Shown: positions 37,958 through 47,557, numbered from the stretch's first letter. The stretch is DNA of 64,000 nucleotides from Microvenator marinus (GCF_007993755.1 NZ_CP042467.1:1960001-2024000), one strand, 5' to 3'. Translations and numbers: made by a program. The notes: generated by a model not told the origin, from the letters alone.

Positions 37958-39223
37958 ATGAGTCATGAAATCACCCTCAACACTGCAGAAAGTCTAGAGC
38001 AAATCGAAGTCGTAATCGATAAGAACGGCTGGAGGGAAGAAGGGCTCGTCAAGCTCAAGGACGGCTGGTTGATCGTTCATGGGGCTTTGGCGTCTGAGCG
38101 AGTACTGGTGCGGGTGGAGCCACGTCGACACCCAAGAGATAGGCGCCTCTATGCACAGGTTCTGGAGGTCATAGAGCCCTCCTCGGAGCGACACCCTGCA
38201 GCGTGTCATAAGTTTTTTAAGTGTCAGGGCTGCCAAACAAGAATGATTTCCTGGGAAAAAGAAAACAAAGCCAAAGAACAAAAGGTCGAAGAAATTCTCG
38301 AAAAGTTCGCTGGTGTTGTGGTGAATTGTCAGACCATTGCCCTGGATAACCACGCGCGACGAGGCGTCCGTATGAGAGGAAACCTCGTACACGACGGAGA
38401 GCGGCTTGGATTGAGGAGTTTTTCTAAAATCCAATCGATGTCCGATTGTGCGGCACTTACCCCAAAAGCCATTCAAGTTGTGAATTACTTCGAAGCGCAA
38501 TTGCTCCGCGATGAGAGGCTCGAGTTCATGGCGCCTGAGTACGGGCCCTCGCTCGCGACCATCCACGTCAGTGAGATCGACGACGATCGACTGAAACGTT
38601 TTGAGGAAAACTCCATCGGCACCGGACTATCTATTATCAAAGACGGCGAAGAAGTTGTTCAATTCGGCCCAACCCAAACTACGATTGATTTTGCTGGTTC
38701 GCGACTCCTTGCGACGCGCCATTCGTGGGTTCCAGCGTCCGAAGAAGCGTCCGCTCCACTCTACGCCTGGATTCGAGAACGGTGCCCATCCGGCCACGTT
38801 GCGGTAGATCTCGGTTCAGCGATCGGCGGCGTCAGCGCTCAGATCGCGGCGAATTACCAGACGGTTTTTGGCATCGATCAAGATCGACATGCGATCGAAA
38901 TCTATAAGGAGAATCTCAAGAGTTTCAACGCGCATGCCATTGCCGGAAAGTTCGAAAATGGGCTGCGGAAACTCGTTGAAATGGGCGTGGAACCCGACTG
39001 GATGTCCATCAATCCCATGCGTGAGCCGCTCGGTGACGCGGTCATCCGATGGATCAAACACCTGAGACCAAAAAACCTACTCTATCTTGCGCCCTCCCCT
39101 ACTTCCGGCGCAAAGGATCTGGTGCAGCTGCTCGACACATGGACGCTCCAGGACGTCTGGCAAGCCAATGTGCACCCTCACTCGCACCACACGATGATGG
39201 TGGTCTCCCTCGTGACCACTTGA
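37958..39223 (+). CDS. RlmD/TrmA-like protein with Fe-S cysteines but degenerate catalytic site
   Basis: The 421-residue product has the family order: TRAM-like N-terminus, an Fe-S Cys set (C83, C89, C92, C164, spaced as in E. coli RlmD/RumA), and a SAM-binding fold with DLGSAIGGVSAQIA (284-297). The conserved catalytic residues of the family are not where expected. The Asp of the DPxRxG block is replaced by Asn (INPMREP, N352), the Cys of YVSCNPATLARD falls at Pro (YLAPSPTSGAKD, P379), and the Glu of the final PHTxHxE block is lost (VHPHSHHTMMV). It is probably not an active uridine C5-methyltransferase. Residue numbers for RlmD are from memory. Confidence 0.75.
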   Translation: MSHEITLNTAESLEQIEVVIDKNGWREEGLVKLKDGWLIVHGALASERVLVRVEPRRHPRDRRLYAQVLEVIEPSSERHPAACHKFFKCQGCQTRMISWEKENKAKEQKVEEILEKFAGVVVNCQTIALDNHARRGVRMRGNLVHDGERLGLRSFSKIQSMSDCAALTPKAIQVVNYFEAQLLRDERLEFMAPEYGPSLATIHVSEIDDDRLKRFEENSIGTGLSIIKDGEEVVQFGPTQTTIDFAGSRLLATRHSWVPASEEASAPLYAWIRERCPSGHVAVDLGSAIGGVSAQIAANYQTVFGIDQDRHAIEIYKENLKSFNAHAIAGKFENGLRKLVEMGVEPDWMSINPMREPLGDAVIRWIKHLRPKNLLYLAPSPTSGAKDLVQLLDTWTLQDVWQANVHPHSHHTMMVVSLVTT

Positions 39224-39377
39224 GTTCTGAGCTGAAGTCCCAGAAATTTGCTTGGAATTTATCATTTGTGAGGTTAAAGGTGGCGTAGAGGGAATCAAGC
39301 GAATGAATCACACCAAAATTGCGCGCATCCAACTCGCGGTGCATACTGTTAAGCGTAACCCAAACGTATCGGAAGAC

Positions 39378-40367
39378 ATGGAAGGTGCCCAGTTGTTGCT
39401 CATGGGGGCAGAGATCGAGATGCTCGAATTGCTCCAAGAGGTCCTGAGTGATTCAGGCTTTAAGTGTAAAATCCTTGAATCCCTTGACGATCTAGACGCT
39501 AGTGACGCCCCTCGGCTATTGATTTGTGACGAGCTCCAAGGGGCGCTCAATGGCGAGTCCGTGTTCGCTCAAGTCAAAGACGACTCCCAGCTTGGGTTCC
39601 TCCTGCTCGCCGACGATATCGCGGGTGAAAGGCTAGCTTCCTGTCTAAATATGGGGATGCACGAAGTCGTGGCAAAACCCTTTGACGTCCTGGAATTGCA
39701 CGCTCGTATTTTAAGGGCGTTGAAGTACCTAGAGATGGCCGAAAAACCATTTTCATCCGAGGATTTGAGCCCTCCGGAGCAGGTCTCTGAGGTTTTTGAA
39801 CTTCGCCCCTCTTTTGAAGGCGACCTAGAGTACTTGGGCCTGCCCGACCTTTTGTTGAACTTAAAACAAAACTCTAGAACCGGTGAGCTCACTGCAAATG
39901 TGACTGACGGTGATTATGTGTTCTCGTTTAAGAAGGGCGAGCTTGTTCGTGTAGCCGGTCCACGCGGCCTTAAGCACCGCAAAGCCATGTTTCGAGCACT
40001 ACGAGAGACCGTGGGGCGATTCTCTTTTCAGGCGATGGACGACGTCAACGCTTCGAAGAGCACCAAGTTCGAGAACTTGGATAATTTGATCCTTCAGGCC
40101 ATGCAAGAGGCCGACGAATATCCACTCTATCGGGAACGCCTACCGGCGGATCCCACGCCCGTTACTCTCACCGCCAAGGTCGAGAGTGTGAAGCTTCCAG
40201 ATAGTACCGTGATTCAACCTCTTCTCGAGGGCCTGATTCAATCCACCACTGTGGACATTTTGATCCACGCGAGCCCCAAGACAGACCTTCATGCTGCCAA
40301 GGAGCTCAAAGAGTTGATGGATCAAGAGGTTATCGTGGAATCTGGGAGCGCTGAGGCTGCTTCCTGA
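39378..40367 (+). CDS. Receiver-like and DUF4388 domain protein
   Basis: The 329-residue product starts at MEGAQLLLMG. A receiver-like fold (about 1-120) has LLICDEL, LLADD and KPFDVLELHARILRAL, but the usual phosphoacceptor is uncertain. A DUF4388 domain (about 145-230, with FEGDLEYLGLPDLLLNLKQN and GEL, SFKKGELVRVAG) follows, then a helical tail. DUF4388 proteins occur beside signalling genes in Myxococcota. Start choice is uncertain: ATG at 39303 or 39378. The gene lies 154 nt downstream of the methyltransferase-like gene. Confidence 0.75.
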   Translation: MEGAQLLLMGAEIEMLELLQEVLSDSGFKCKILESLDDLDASDAPRLLICDELQGALNGESVFAQVKDDSQLGFLLLADDIAGERLASCLNMGMHEVVAKPFDVLELHARILRALKYLEMAEKPFSSEDLSPPEQVSEVFELRPSFEGDLEYLGLPDLLLNLKQNSRTGELTANVTDGDYVFSFKKGELVRVAGPRGLKHRKAMFRALRETVGRFSFQAMDDVNASKSTKFENLDNLILQAMQEADEYPLYRERLPADPTPVTLTAKVESVKLPDSTVIQPLLEGLIQSTTVDILIHASPKTDLHAAKELKELMDQEVIVESGSAEAAS

Positions 40368-40387
40368 GCCCAGCTTTTCAGCTGATT

Positions 40388-40441
40388 TGACAATTTGTCA
40401 CGGGGATTTTCTCAGGCTTCTCCTGAAATGACAATTTGGCA
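40388..40441. promoter_or_regulatory. Two inverted-repeat copies upstream of the gsp operon
   Basis: TGACAATTTGTCA at 40388-40400 is a 6+1+6 inverted repeat. A diverged copy, TGACAATTTGGCA, is at 40429-40441, start to start 41 bp. A small 5-bp hairpin (TCAGG/CCTGA) lies between them. They sit about 55-110 bp upstream of a sigma-54-like promoter and could be activator sites. Confidence 0.45.
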
Positions 40442-40493
40442 AAACACGGGCACCCAACAAAGAACAAACGCCATCAAAACAACAACTTACAAA

Positions 40494-40511
40494 AAGGCAC
40501 GAAAAATGCAT
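40494..40511 (+). promoter_or_regulatory. Sigma-54-like promoter of the type II secretion operon
   Basis: GGCACG at 40496-40501 and TGCA at 40507-40510 give the invariant GG (-24) and GC (-12) exactly 10 bp apart, as in sigma-54 promoters; the surrounding bases fit partly. The gspC start is 76 nt downstream. This is a pattern match only. Confidence 0.5.
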
Positions 40512-40586
40512 CAGAGATAAATGATGATGATGCAATAAATCCCGTTGAAGGGGTTGTTTAGGCCTCGTCAGTTTGACAGGAAGATG

Positions 40587-41627
40587 ATGGAACAAGCACT
40601 TCAGAAATACAGTCGCGTGATAGCTCTTGGCCTCATCGCTATCTTTTCGTTACTGCTCGCGATGGGAGCGAACGAATTGATCGCGATTCAACTCGCACCG
40701 TTTACAGTCCCGGACCTGCCGGAAACTGTGACTGAAAAGCAGCCAACCAAGAGACCGACCGCCACGCCAACTTCAAATTTCAAGCGCGCGATCGCGGACC
40801 GGTGCTTCTTCGGCTGCCCGGACGAAGTCGACCCGAACGTATGTGAAGAAGAATGTGCCGAAGGCGAAGTATGTCAGTCCGGAAAATGTGTGGCGGTTGA
40901 GCCGAGCGAAGAAGTCAGCTCGGATTTTGCGACTCTTAGTGACCTCAACGTAAAGCTCATCGGCTGTATGGTGGCTAAGAAGCCCGAGTACTCTCTCGCG
41001 CTTGTCACTGAGACAGCAGCCAACGCCACCTTCATCGTAGGAGTTGGAGACAGCCTGCTCGAGGCGGAAGTAATTGAGATTCGGCGCGACCGTGTGATTT
41101 TGAAGCGCAATGGTCGCCTCGAATATATCTCAATCGTAGATGCGCTTGCCGGCGCGCCTGCACCGTCTAGTTCCCCGTTAATTAATCGCCCTGCGAGCAC
41201 CAACACCTCGAAACCTCAACAACTCTCTCCCTCCATCGCTGCGGCTGCTGAACTGATTGAAAAGGAGGAGGCGATGGCCAAGGAGGGCGTCAGAAGCCTG
41301 GGCAATAATCGCTACGAGATTGATCGCGCTGCAATCAACGAGCAGCTCGCCAATCCCGAAGTCCTGGCTAAACAGGCGCAGATCGTCCCCAATTACACTA
41401 AAGACGGGAAGAATAGCGGCATCAAGTTGATCGGCATCCAACCCTCAAGTGTCTATAGCAAGATCGGCATCAAGAACGGCGATGTGATTATGGGAATAGG
41501 CGGCGAGAAAATCGATTCGCAAGCCAAGGCCCTTAAGCTCCTCGACGGGATGCGCTCTCAAAGTAACGTAAAGATAGAAATCGAGCGACAGGGTCGGACC
41601 CAGTCGATCGAATACTCAGTAAAATAA
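40587..41627 (+). CDS. gspC: Type II secretion inner-membrane protein GspC
   Basis: GspC bridges the inner-membrane platform and the GspD secretin. The 346-residue protein has an N-terminal membrane helix (about 12-33), a linker, the HR domain region (about 118-200, LSDLNVKLIGCMVA and FIVGVGDSLLEAEVIEIRRDRVIL), and a C-terminal PDZ domain (about 265-346, SSVYSKIGIKNGDVIMGIGGEKI). A six-Cys segment (C73-C101: RCFFGC, VCEEEC, EVC, GKC) is inserted between the membrane helix and the HR domain, which is unusual for GspC. A GGA site precedes the ATG at 40587. Confidence 0.9.
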   Translation: MEQALQKYSRVIALGLIAIFSLLLAMGANELIAIQLAPFTVPDLPETVTEKQPTKRPTATPTSNFKRAIADRCFFGCPDEVDPNVCEEECAEGEVCQSGKCVAVEPSEEVSSDFATLSDLNVKLIGCMVAKKPEYSLALVTETAANATFIVGVGDSLLEAEVIEIRRDRVILKRNGRLEYISIVDALAGAPAPSSSPLINRPASTNTSKPQQLSPSIAAAAELIEKEEAMAKEGVRSLGNNRYEIDRAAINEQLANPEVLAKQAQIVPNYTKDGKNSGIKLIGIQPSSVYSKIGIKNGDVIMGIGGEKIDSQAKALKLLDGMRSQSNVKIEIERQGRTQSIEYSVK

Positions 41628-41665
41628 GCCTTTTTTGACCTCCAGAACTGACGAAGTTGTGTCCA

Positions 41666-44110
41666 ATGTCTAAGTTTTTGAAAACCTCGAAATTCCAGCT
41701 GGCGAGTGCCGCTCTCGCGCTTTCGTGCATTTTTGGCACTCCTATCGGAGCCCAGGCGCAGGACGCGGGCGAAGATCCGGTTGAGAAGTTTAATCTTCCG
41801 CCAAACTTTGACCCGAATTACCGGCCAAAACGCACACCGAGCAACACGCGAGTCACGATCGACTTTCGGCAGGCACAGCTCGAAGAGGTCGTGAAATTCT
41901 TCTCGGGAACGATGAATCAGAACTTCATCATCTCGGACAGCATCAATACCAGCAAGACCATCACCATCATCTCTCCGAAGGAGGTGAGTCTTGCAGAAGC
42001 TTACCGCGCATTCCTGGCGGCCCTTCAAATGAACGGCCTTACGATTGTGCCCTTCGGTTCGTTCTACAAGATCGTTGAGAGTAGTAAAGCGATCGTTGAG
42101 CCTCAGAAAGCCTACGGACCGGATGACCGCGTCCCGAACGAGGCGCGGATGGTCACCGCCATCATACCTATCGAGAATTCGGCGGTTGATGAAATCCAGC
42201 CCGTGATTCAGTCATTCTTGACGCCGGAAGCGAAAGTTATCCCGTTTGGTTCAAGCCTCATCATCACCGAGAACGGCTCAAACCTGCGCCGAATCCAGGA
42301 CCTCGTCATCCGGCTCGACCGCGGAGACGCTGCGAACAAACTCTACGTCTACAAGGTCCAACATGCGGATGCTCCAGAAGTAGCACAGCGAATCGAAGAA
42401 ATTTTCAATGCGCAAAAGGGTGGCACGGCCGCGACCAACCGACGCAACGCTCAGTCAAAAGAAGCAGCGACTGGCAGCGGAAGCGAACTCCAAGTCTCGA
42501 TCTCCGATATCATCGCTGATGAGCGAACGAACCAGTTGATCATCATTTCGGACAAGAAGTCATTCGACCGAATTCGAGAGATGGTCGAGATCTTGGACGT
42601 TCCGACCGAAGTCGGGGGTCAAGTACACGTCAAAACCCTAGAGTACGCCGATGCGGAGGAGCTCGCGAGTACACTCTCGAGCCTCGCTCAGGGGGTTCAG
42701 CGTGCTAGTTCGCGCACGAATCCTTCGCGAAACGTCCGAGGCCAGCCCGCGGCCGCCGCGACTGGTGGCGACGTTGCAACCTTGCTCGCCGGGGAAGTTC
42801 AGATCACCGCATATAAGCCTACCAACTCGTTGGTAGTGGTGGCTGCTCCCCGGGACTATATGGCCCTTGAGTCAGTGATCGACCTCTTGGATCTGCCTCG
42901 ACGTCAGGTCTATGTCGAAGCCGTTATCATGGAGATCGGGCTCGATACGAATCGACAACTTGGACTGGGCTTCAGTCTGGGCGCGGGGCAGGATTTCGAT
43001 GCCCTCATCCCAGATAGCGCGGTGGAAGATGGTTTGATCACAGATACCCGTGGCCTCGCGATTGGACGTTCGAACTTCAACGGACTGGAAGGCGCGGCGT
43101 CTTCTGCGGGCGTCTTGGGATTGCTTGGACCGCAGGTGACCATCCCTGGTACCAGCATCTCTCTGCCAGCCTTTGCGCTTCTGCTTCAGGCCACTCAAAC
43201 CGATAACTCGGTCAATATCCTCTCCACACCGGCTATTTTGACGATGGACAACGAAGAGGCTGAAATCGTGGTCGGTGAGCGCGTTCCGTTTCTTCGAGGC
43301 CTTGCAGCTGGAGCTGGAGGCATCGGCGGACTTCTTGGGTCTCTAGGTGGCGGTGCGGATGCCGCGACCACAGCAGCAGCTTCAGCGGCAGCCTCTTTGA
43401 GCGGCCTAGGTGGTCTCGGTGGACTCGTTTCTCCTATTGAGTATGAGGATATCGGTATCACGCTCAGGATTAAGCCTCAGGTCAATGAGAGCGAGTACGT
43501 GCGCCTCGAAGTGGACCAAGAGGTCAGCGATATCAAAGGAGCGGGCGGTCTTGGTGCCGGTGCTCCCACCACAACGCAACGAAAGATAAAGTCGGTGGTC
43601 CTGGTCAAAGACCAGGCCACGGTGGTCATTGGTGGACTTATCCGCGAGGTCGAGAACGAGACTGTGGAGAAAGTGCCCTTCCTTGGCGACATTCCTCTGG
43701 TTGGCGTGCTCTTCCGGAACACGAGCGTAATCAAGAACAAGCAGAACCTCGTTCTTATGCTCACCCCCTATATCATCGAGAACGAGGCCGACCTTCAGAA
43801 GATTCAGAAGCGCAAAATGGAAGAGCGAGAAGAGTTGTTGAAACTCTTCGGCCGCCGCGATCTTCAATACGTAAAGACGGTCAATTTCCAGAAAAAAACT
43901 GGTCTCTTGGACCGCATGAAGTCTACGATTGGTAGCGCGGTTGAAGAAGAAAATGCGCGGCAAGAGGCACTCAAGGCGTTCGAAAACCTCGGGCCTCGTT
44001 ACCAGATTCTTGGTGAAGAGCCGATCGAGCCGGCAGCTGAGGACGCCCAACCAGAGAGTCAGACTCCTCCCGCCGAAGAACCAGCCCCTGAAGCGCCCGA
44101 GGCCCAGTAA
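41666..44110 (+). CDS. gspD: Type II secretion outer-membrane secretin GspD
   Basis: The 814-residue secretin has a signal peptide (ending near AQAQD). The N0 domain (about 55-125) and three N domains follow (for example ERTNQLIIISDKKSFDRI and YKPTNSLVVVAAP). The secretin channel domain then has ILSTPAILTMDNEEAEIVVGERVPF, the VEYED-like segment EYEDIGITLRIKPQV, and VPFLGDIPLVGVLFRNTS. A Gly/Ala-rich stretch of about 45 residues sits inside the channel domain after VGERVPF. The tail is Pro/Glu-rich. It forms the outer-membrane pore. The start of gspE overlaps its stop (TAATG). Confidence 0.95.
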   Translation: MSKFLKTSKFQLASAALALSCIFGTPIGAQAQDAGEDPVEKFNLPPNFDPNYRPKRTPSNTRVTIDFRQAQLEEVVKFFSGTMNQNFIISDSINTSKTITIISPKEVSLAEAYRAFLAALQMNGLTIVPFGSFYKIVESSKAIVEPQKAYGPDDRVPNEARMVTAIIPIENSAVDEIQPVIQSFLTPEAKVIPFGSSLIITENGSNLRRIQDLVIRLDRGDAANKLYVYKVQHADAPEVAQRIEEIFNAQKGGTAATNRRNAQSKEAATGSGSELQVSISDIIADERTNQLIIISDKKSFDRIREMVEILDVPTEVGGQVHVKTLEYADAEELASTLSSLAQGVQRASSRTNPSRNVRGQPAAAATGGDVATLLAGEVQITAYKPTNSLVVVAAPRDYMALESVIDLLDLPRRQVYVEAVIMEIGLDTNRQLGLGFSLGAGQDFDALIPDSAVEDGLITDTRGLAIGRSNFNGLEGAASSAGVLGLLGPQVTIPGTSISLPAFALLLQATQTDNSVNILSTPAILTMDNEEAEIVVGERVPFLRGLAAGAGGIGGLLGSLGGGADAATTAAASAAASLSGLGGLGGLVSPIEYEDIGITLRIKPQVNESEYVRLEVDQEVSDIKGAGGLGAGAPTTTQRKIKSVVLVKDQATVVIGGLIREVENETVEKVPFLGDIPLVGVLFRNTSVIKNKQNLVLMLTPYIIENEADLQKIQKRKMEEREELLKLFGRRDLQYVKTVNFQKKTGLLDRMKSTIGSAVEEENARQEALKAFENLGPRYQILGEEPIEPAAEDAQPESQTPPAEEPAPEAPEAQ

Positions 44111-45843
44111 TGTATAATCGACTTCGCATCGGAGAAATCCTGGCTCGGATGGGGAAAGTCACGCCGGAGCAGATCCAGGCGGCGCTAAAGCTGCAAAGGG
44201 ATAAAGGGCTGAGGATTGGCGAAGCTCTGATGACCATGGAAGTCATCACGGATGCGGACCTCGCCGAAGCTCTCTCGGAGCAGCTCGACTATCCGTACGC
44301 AAAAGAGATTCCTCTCGACTCGATCGATCTGACTCTGCTCGAAGGCTTGTCTCTCGGTTTCTGCAGGGATAACGGTGTGTTGCCTTATCGACGAGACGAC
44401 GAGTTCGTCTATGTGGCCACCGATGACCCTCTGCGCCTCGACGTTTTGGACGAGATCAGGATGCTGGTTGGGACGCACACCGAACCGGTGATCATGCCGC
44501 GCTCAGTGCTCGCGAATATCATCAACTCCGCATTCGACCGAAAGAGCCGCCAGCTCGGCTCAGATCTTGACCAACTCGAGGAAGCTGAAACACCGTATGC
44601 TGAGGAAGCAAGCCTCGATATCAACGACTTGCTCGAAGCCGGCGACGATGATGAAGCACCGGTTATTCGCTTTGTGAACAGTCTCTTCGTGCAGTCCGTT
44701 CGCGAACGAGCGAGTGATATTCATATCGAACCAGGGGAACGTGAAATCACGGTAAGATTCCGAATCGACGGCGTTCTCAAAGAAATCGCTAGCCCTCCCA
44801 AGAGATTTGCTTCGAGTATCGTGACCCGCGTCAAGATCATGGCCGGCCTCAATATTGCGGAGAAACGACTCCCACAAGATGGAAGAATCCGAATCAAGAT
44901 GGCCGGAAAGGATATCGATATTCGCGTCGCCACGGCACCGATGGTGCACGGCGAGCGCATCACGATGCGTTTGTTGGACAAGTCGTCGGTTCTCCTGAAT
45001 ATCCGCGACATCGGCTTCTCTGAGGACGACCTCAAGAGCCTCGTCAAACTCATCTATCGTCCGCACGGCATCATCCTTGTGACCGGCCCTACAGGTAGCG
45101 GTAAGACCACAACGCTCTATTCGGCGCTGAGTGAGATCAACAGCCCGGACAAGAATATCCTCACGATTGAGGATCCGGTTGAGTATCAGCTGCAAGGCAT
45201 CTCACAGATGCAGGTGAATCCTAAGATTAGCCTTACATTCGCGACGGGTTTGAGAAGCTATCTACGCCACGACCCAGACGTGATCATGGTGGGTGAGATT
45301 CGTGACGTAGAGACCGCGGAGATGGCTATTCAGGCTTCATTGACGGGTCACCTTGTGTTTTCAACCCTACACACCAATGACGCCGCGGGTGCTTTCACGC
45401 GTCTGACGGATATGGGTGTAGAACCCTTCCTCGTGAGCTCCACGGTGATTGCATCACTTGCGCAGCGCCTTGTGCGACGCCTTTGTCCGACGTGCCGGGA
45501 GCCCTATCGACCGCTCGATGCAGACCTTCAAGAGGTCGGCCTGACCCCTGATGATCTTGAAAAATTTGCCAATGGACACGTCTTTAGGCCCAAGGAAGGC
45601 GGCTGCGATGCGTGTAACAACCTTGGCTACCGAGGACGTACGGGTATCTACGAATTGCTCTCCATGGAGGACAACGTTCGAAGCTTGGTCATGCAGCGGG
45701 CAGACGGCGGAACCATCAAGAAGGTCGCGACGAGCAACGGTATGAAGTCGCTGCGAGACGACGGCGCGCTCAAAGTACTCAAGGGCGTCACCAGTATTGA
45801 AGAAGTTATGCGTGTCACCCAAGAAGATGCGCATCTGGAATAA
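44110..45843 (+). CDS. gspE: Type II secretion ATPase GspE
   Basis: The 577-residue protein powers pseudopilus assembly. It has an N-terminal MshEN-like domain (LRIGEILARMGKV repeats), Walker A GPTGSGKTTT, the Asp box SLTFATGLRSYLRHDPD, Walker B MVGEIRD, the His box LTGHLVFSTLHTNDA, and a zinc tetracysteine set (CPTC and CDAC) near the end. All marks of an active secretion ATPase are present. Start is ATG overlapping the gspD stop. Confidence 0.97.
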   Translation: MYNRLRIGEILARMGKVTPEQIQAALKLQRDKGLRIGEALMTMEVITDADLAEALSEQLDYPYAKEIPLDSIDLTLLEGLSLGFCRDNGVLPYRRDDEFVYVATDDPLRLDVLDEIRMLVGTHTEPVIMPRSVLANIINSAFDRKSRQLGSDLDQLEEAETPYAEEASLDINDLLEAGDDDEAPVIRFVNSLFVQSVRERASDIHIEPGEREITVRFRIDGVLKEIASPPKRFASSIVTRVKIMAGLNIAEKRLPQDGRIRIKMAGKDIDIRVATAPMVHGERITMRLLDKSSVLLNIRDIGFSEDDLKSLVKLIYRPHGIILVTGPTGSGKTTTLYSALSEINSPDKNILTIEDPVEYQLQGISQMQVNPKISLTFATGLRSYLRHDPDVIMVGEIRDVETAEMAIQASLTGHLVFSTLHTNDAAGAFTRLTDMGVEPFLVSSTVIASLAQRLVRRLCPTCREPYRPLDADLQEVGLTPDDLEKFANGHVFRPKEGGCDACNNLGYRGRTGIYELLSMEDNVRSLVMQRADGGTIKKVATSNGMKSLRDDGALKVLKGVTSIEEVMRVTQEDAHLE

Positions 45844-45848
45844 GAATT

Positions 45849-47072
45849 ATGCCTGTTTACGAATACAAAGGACTGAACTCCACCGGCAAGGCTGTCAAAG
45901 GCATTGCGGACGCTGAGAGCAAAGTAAATTTGCGGCAGTCTTTGCAGGCCAAGGGAATCTTTGTCACTGAGATTCTCGAGGGAAAGGCCGCGAAGTCGCG
46001 AGCGAGCAGCGATATCGACATCAAGAAGATGCTCGAGAGGGTTTCGCTTCGCGATATCGCGCTGATTACCCGTCAGCTCGCCACCCTTCTTCGCGCCGGA
46101 ATTCCGCTGGTTGAATCGCTCAATGCGTTGACCGATCAGGCGGACAAAGAAGAGCTCAAGAAGGTGCTTTCTGACGTGCGTCGCCAGGTCAACGAAGGCT
46201 CGTCTCTGGCGAATTCGCTTCGAGACCACCCAAAACTCTTCAGCGATCTCTACATCAATATGGTTCGTGCGGGCGAGTCGTCGGGTAACCTCGACACCGT
46301 CTTGGAAAGACTGACTGAGTTCATCGAAGCTCAGATTGAGCTGCGAGCCAAGATTATTGGAGCGATGGTCTATCCGATCATCATGATGTTCGTGGGCCTG
46401 GTCATCATGACCTTGCTCTTCACGTTCGTGATTCCCAAGGTTACCGCGATCTTCAAGGATCAAGGGGCAGCGCTCCCGATCCTGACCCGCTTCTTGATTT
46501 GGTCGAGTGAGATGTTCGCGAACTGGTGGTTCATCCTCATCCCTGGCGCCGTGGGTATGGTCGTTGGGTTCTTCAAGTGGAAAGGCTCAGACAAGGGGAA
46601 ACCCATTTGGGACCGATTCATTCTGAAGGTTCCAGTGGCAGGTGGTCTGGTGCGAATGATCGCGATTTCGCGTTTTGCCCGAACACTCGGCACCTTGCTC
46701 TCAAGCGGTGTTCCACTCCTCCAGGCTCTAGATATCGTCAAAGATATTCTGGGGAACACACGCCTTGAGGAAGTTGTAGAAGATGCGCGCGTCAATATCC
46801 GAGAAGGTGAAAGCATCGCGCAACCACTGAAGCGTTCTGGGGAGTTTCCGCCGCTTGTGACCCATATGATCGCCATCGGTGAGAAGAGCGGCCAGCTCGA
46901 GGATATGCTCGAGAACGTGGCGATCTCTTATAACCAACAAGTCGATGTGAGGATTCAGGCACTTACGACCATGCTTGAACCCTTGATGATTATCTTGATG
47001 GGCATTGGCGCGGCGATCATCGTCTTCGCGATCATGCTTCCAATACTTCAGTTGAACCAAATGGTGGGCTAG
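45849..47072 (+). CDS. gspF: Type II secretion inner-membrane platform protein GspF
   Basis: The 407-residue protein has two repeated cytoplasmic helical domains (about 65-175 and 275-385, each with F or S A-R-x-L-x-x-L-L-x-x-G-[IV]-P-L motifs such as ITRQLATLLRAGIPL and FARTLGTLLSSGVPL). Three membrane helices follow the first domain and the end. This is the standard T2SF fold. It starts 5 nt after gspE. Confidence 0.97.
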   Translation: MPVYEYKGLNSTGKAVKGIADAESKVNLRQSLQAKGIFVTEILEGKAAKSRASSDIDIKKMLERVSLRDIALITRQLATLLRAGIPLVESLNALTDQADKEELKKVLSDVRRQVNEGSSLANSLRDHPKLFSDLYINMVRAGESSGNLDTVLERLTEFIEAQIELRAKIIGAMVYPIIMMFVGLVIMTLLFTFVIPKVTAIFKDQGAALPILTRFLIWSSEMFANWWFILIPGAVGMVVGFFKWKGSDKGKPIWDRFILKVPVAGGLVRMIAISRFARTLGTLLSSGVPLLQALDIVKDILGNTRLEEVVEDARVNIREGESIAQPLKRSGEFPPLVTHMIAIGEKSGQLEDMLENVAISYNQQVDVRIQALTTMLEPLMIILMGIGAAIIVFAIMLPILQLNQMVG

Positions 47073-47126
47073 GAATTTAGTCCCGCCTCCGGCGCGTTAC
47101 GTGCCACAGAAAACGAGAGGAACGAA

Positions 47127-47546
47127 ATGTTAGAACAAAAGAAAATCCGAAAGACATCTCTTCGACGCACCCTTGCCGAAGCTCGAGGTATGACCATCGT
47201 CGAGCTCATGATCGTGCTCACCATTATCGCCTCGATCATGGGTGTGGTTGGATTCTACGTCTTTGGTGCCATCGACCGCGCCAATGTCAAAGAAGCCCAA
47301 ATCGAAATCGCGAACCTGACACAAATGGTTGAGTCCTACTACCTGACGTCGGACCCAAAGCAGTTTCCAAATGAGCTTGAAGACCTCGCAAAAGGCCCGT
47401 CAAAGCTGACGGAAAAGGTTCCTCAGGATCCATGGGGCCAGCCTTATATCTACAAGAAGACCGGAACGCGTGACTTCGAGATTTACTCCGTCGGTGCCGA
47501 TGGTGTCGAAGGAAACGAAGACGACGTACGTGCCGCTGGAAAGTAA
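47127..47546 (+). CDS. gspG: Type II secretion major pseudopilin GspG
   Basis: The 139-residue pseudopilin has an N-methylation/cleavage site RGMTIVELMIVLTIIA, with Glu at +5, and the C-terminal calcium-loop pattern DPWGQPYIYKK plus FEIYSVGADG, both typical of GspG. The cleavage junction is Gly-Met rather than Gly-Phe. A GAGGAAC site precedes the ATG. Confidence 0.95.
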   Translation: MLEQKKIRKTSLRRTLAEARGMTIVELMIVLTIIASIMGVVGFYVFGAIDRANVKEAQIEIANLTQMVESYYLTSDPKQFPNELEDLAKGPSKLTEKVPQDPWGQPYIYKKTGTRDFEIYSVGADGVEGNEDDVRAAGK

Positions 47547-47557
47547 GGAATACCAAC

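Noticed and set aside
39252-39377. Upstream TTG and ATG starts for the DUF4388 gene.
   Set aside because: The first residues do not fit the receiver fold, and the site at 39378 begins directly at the first strand.
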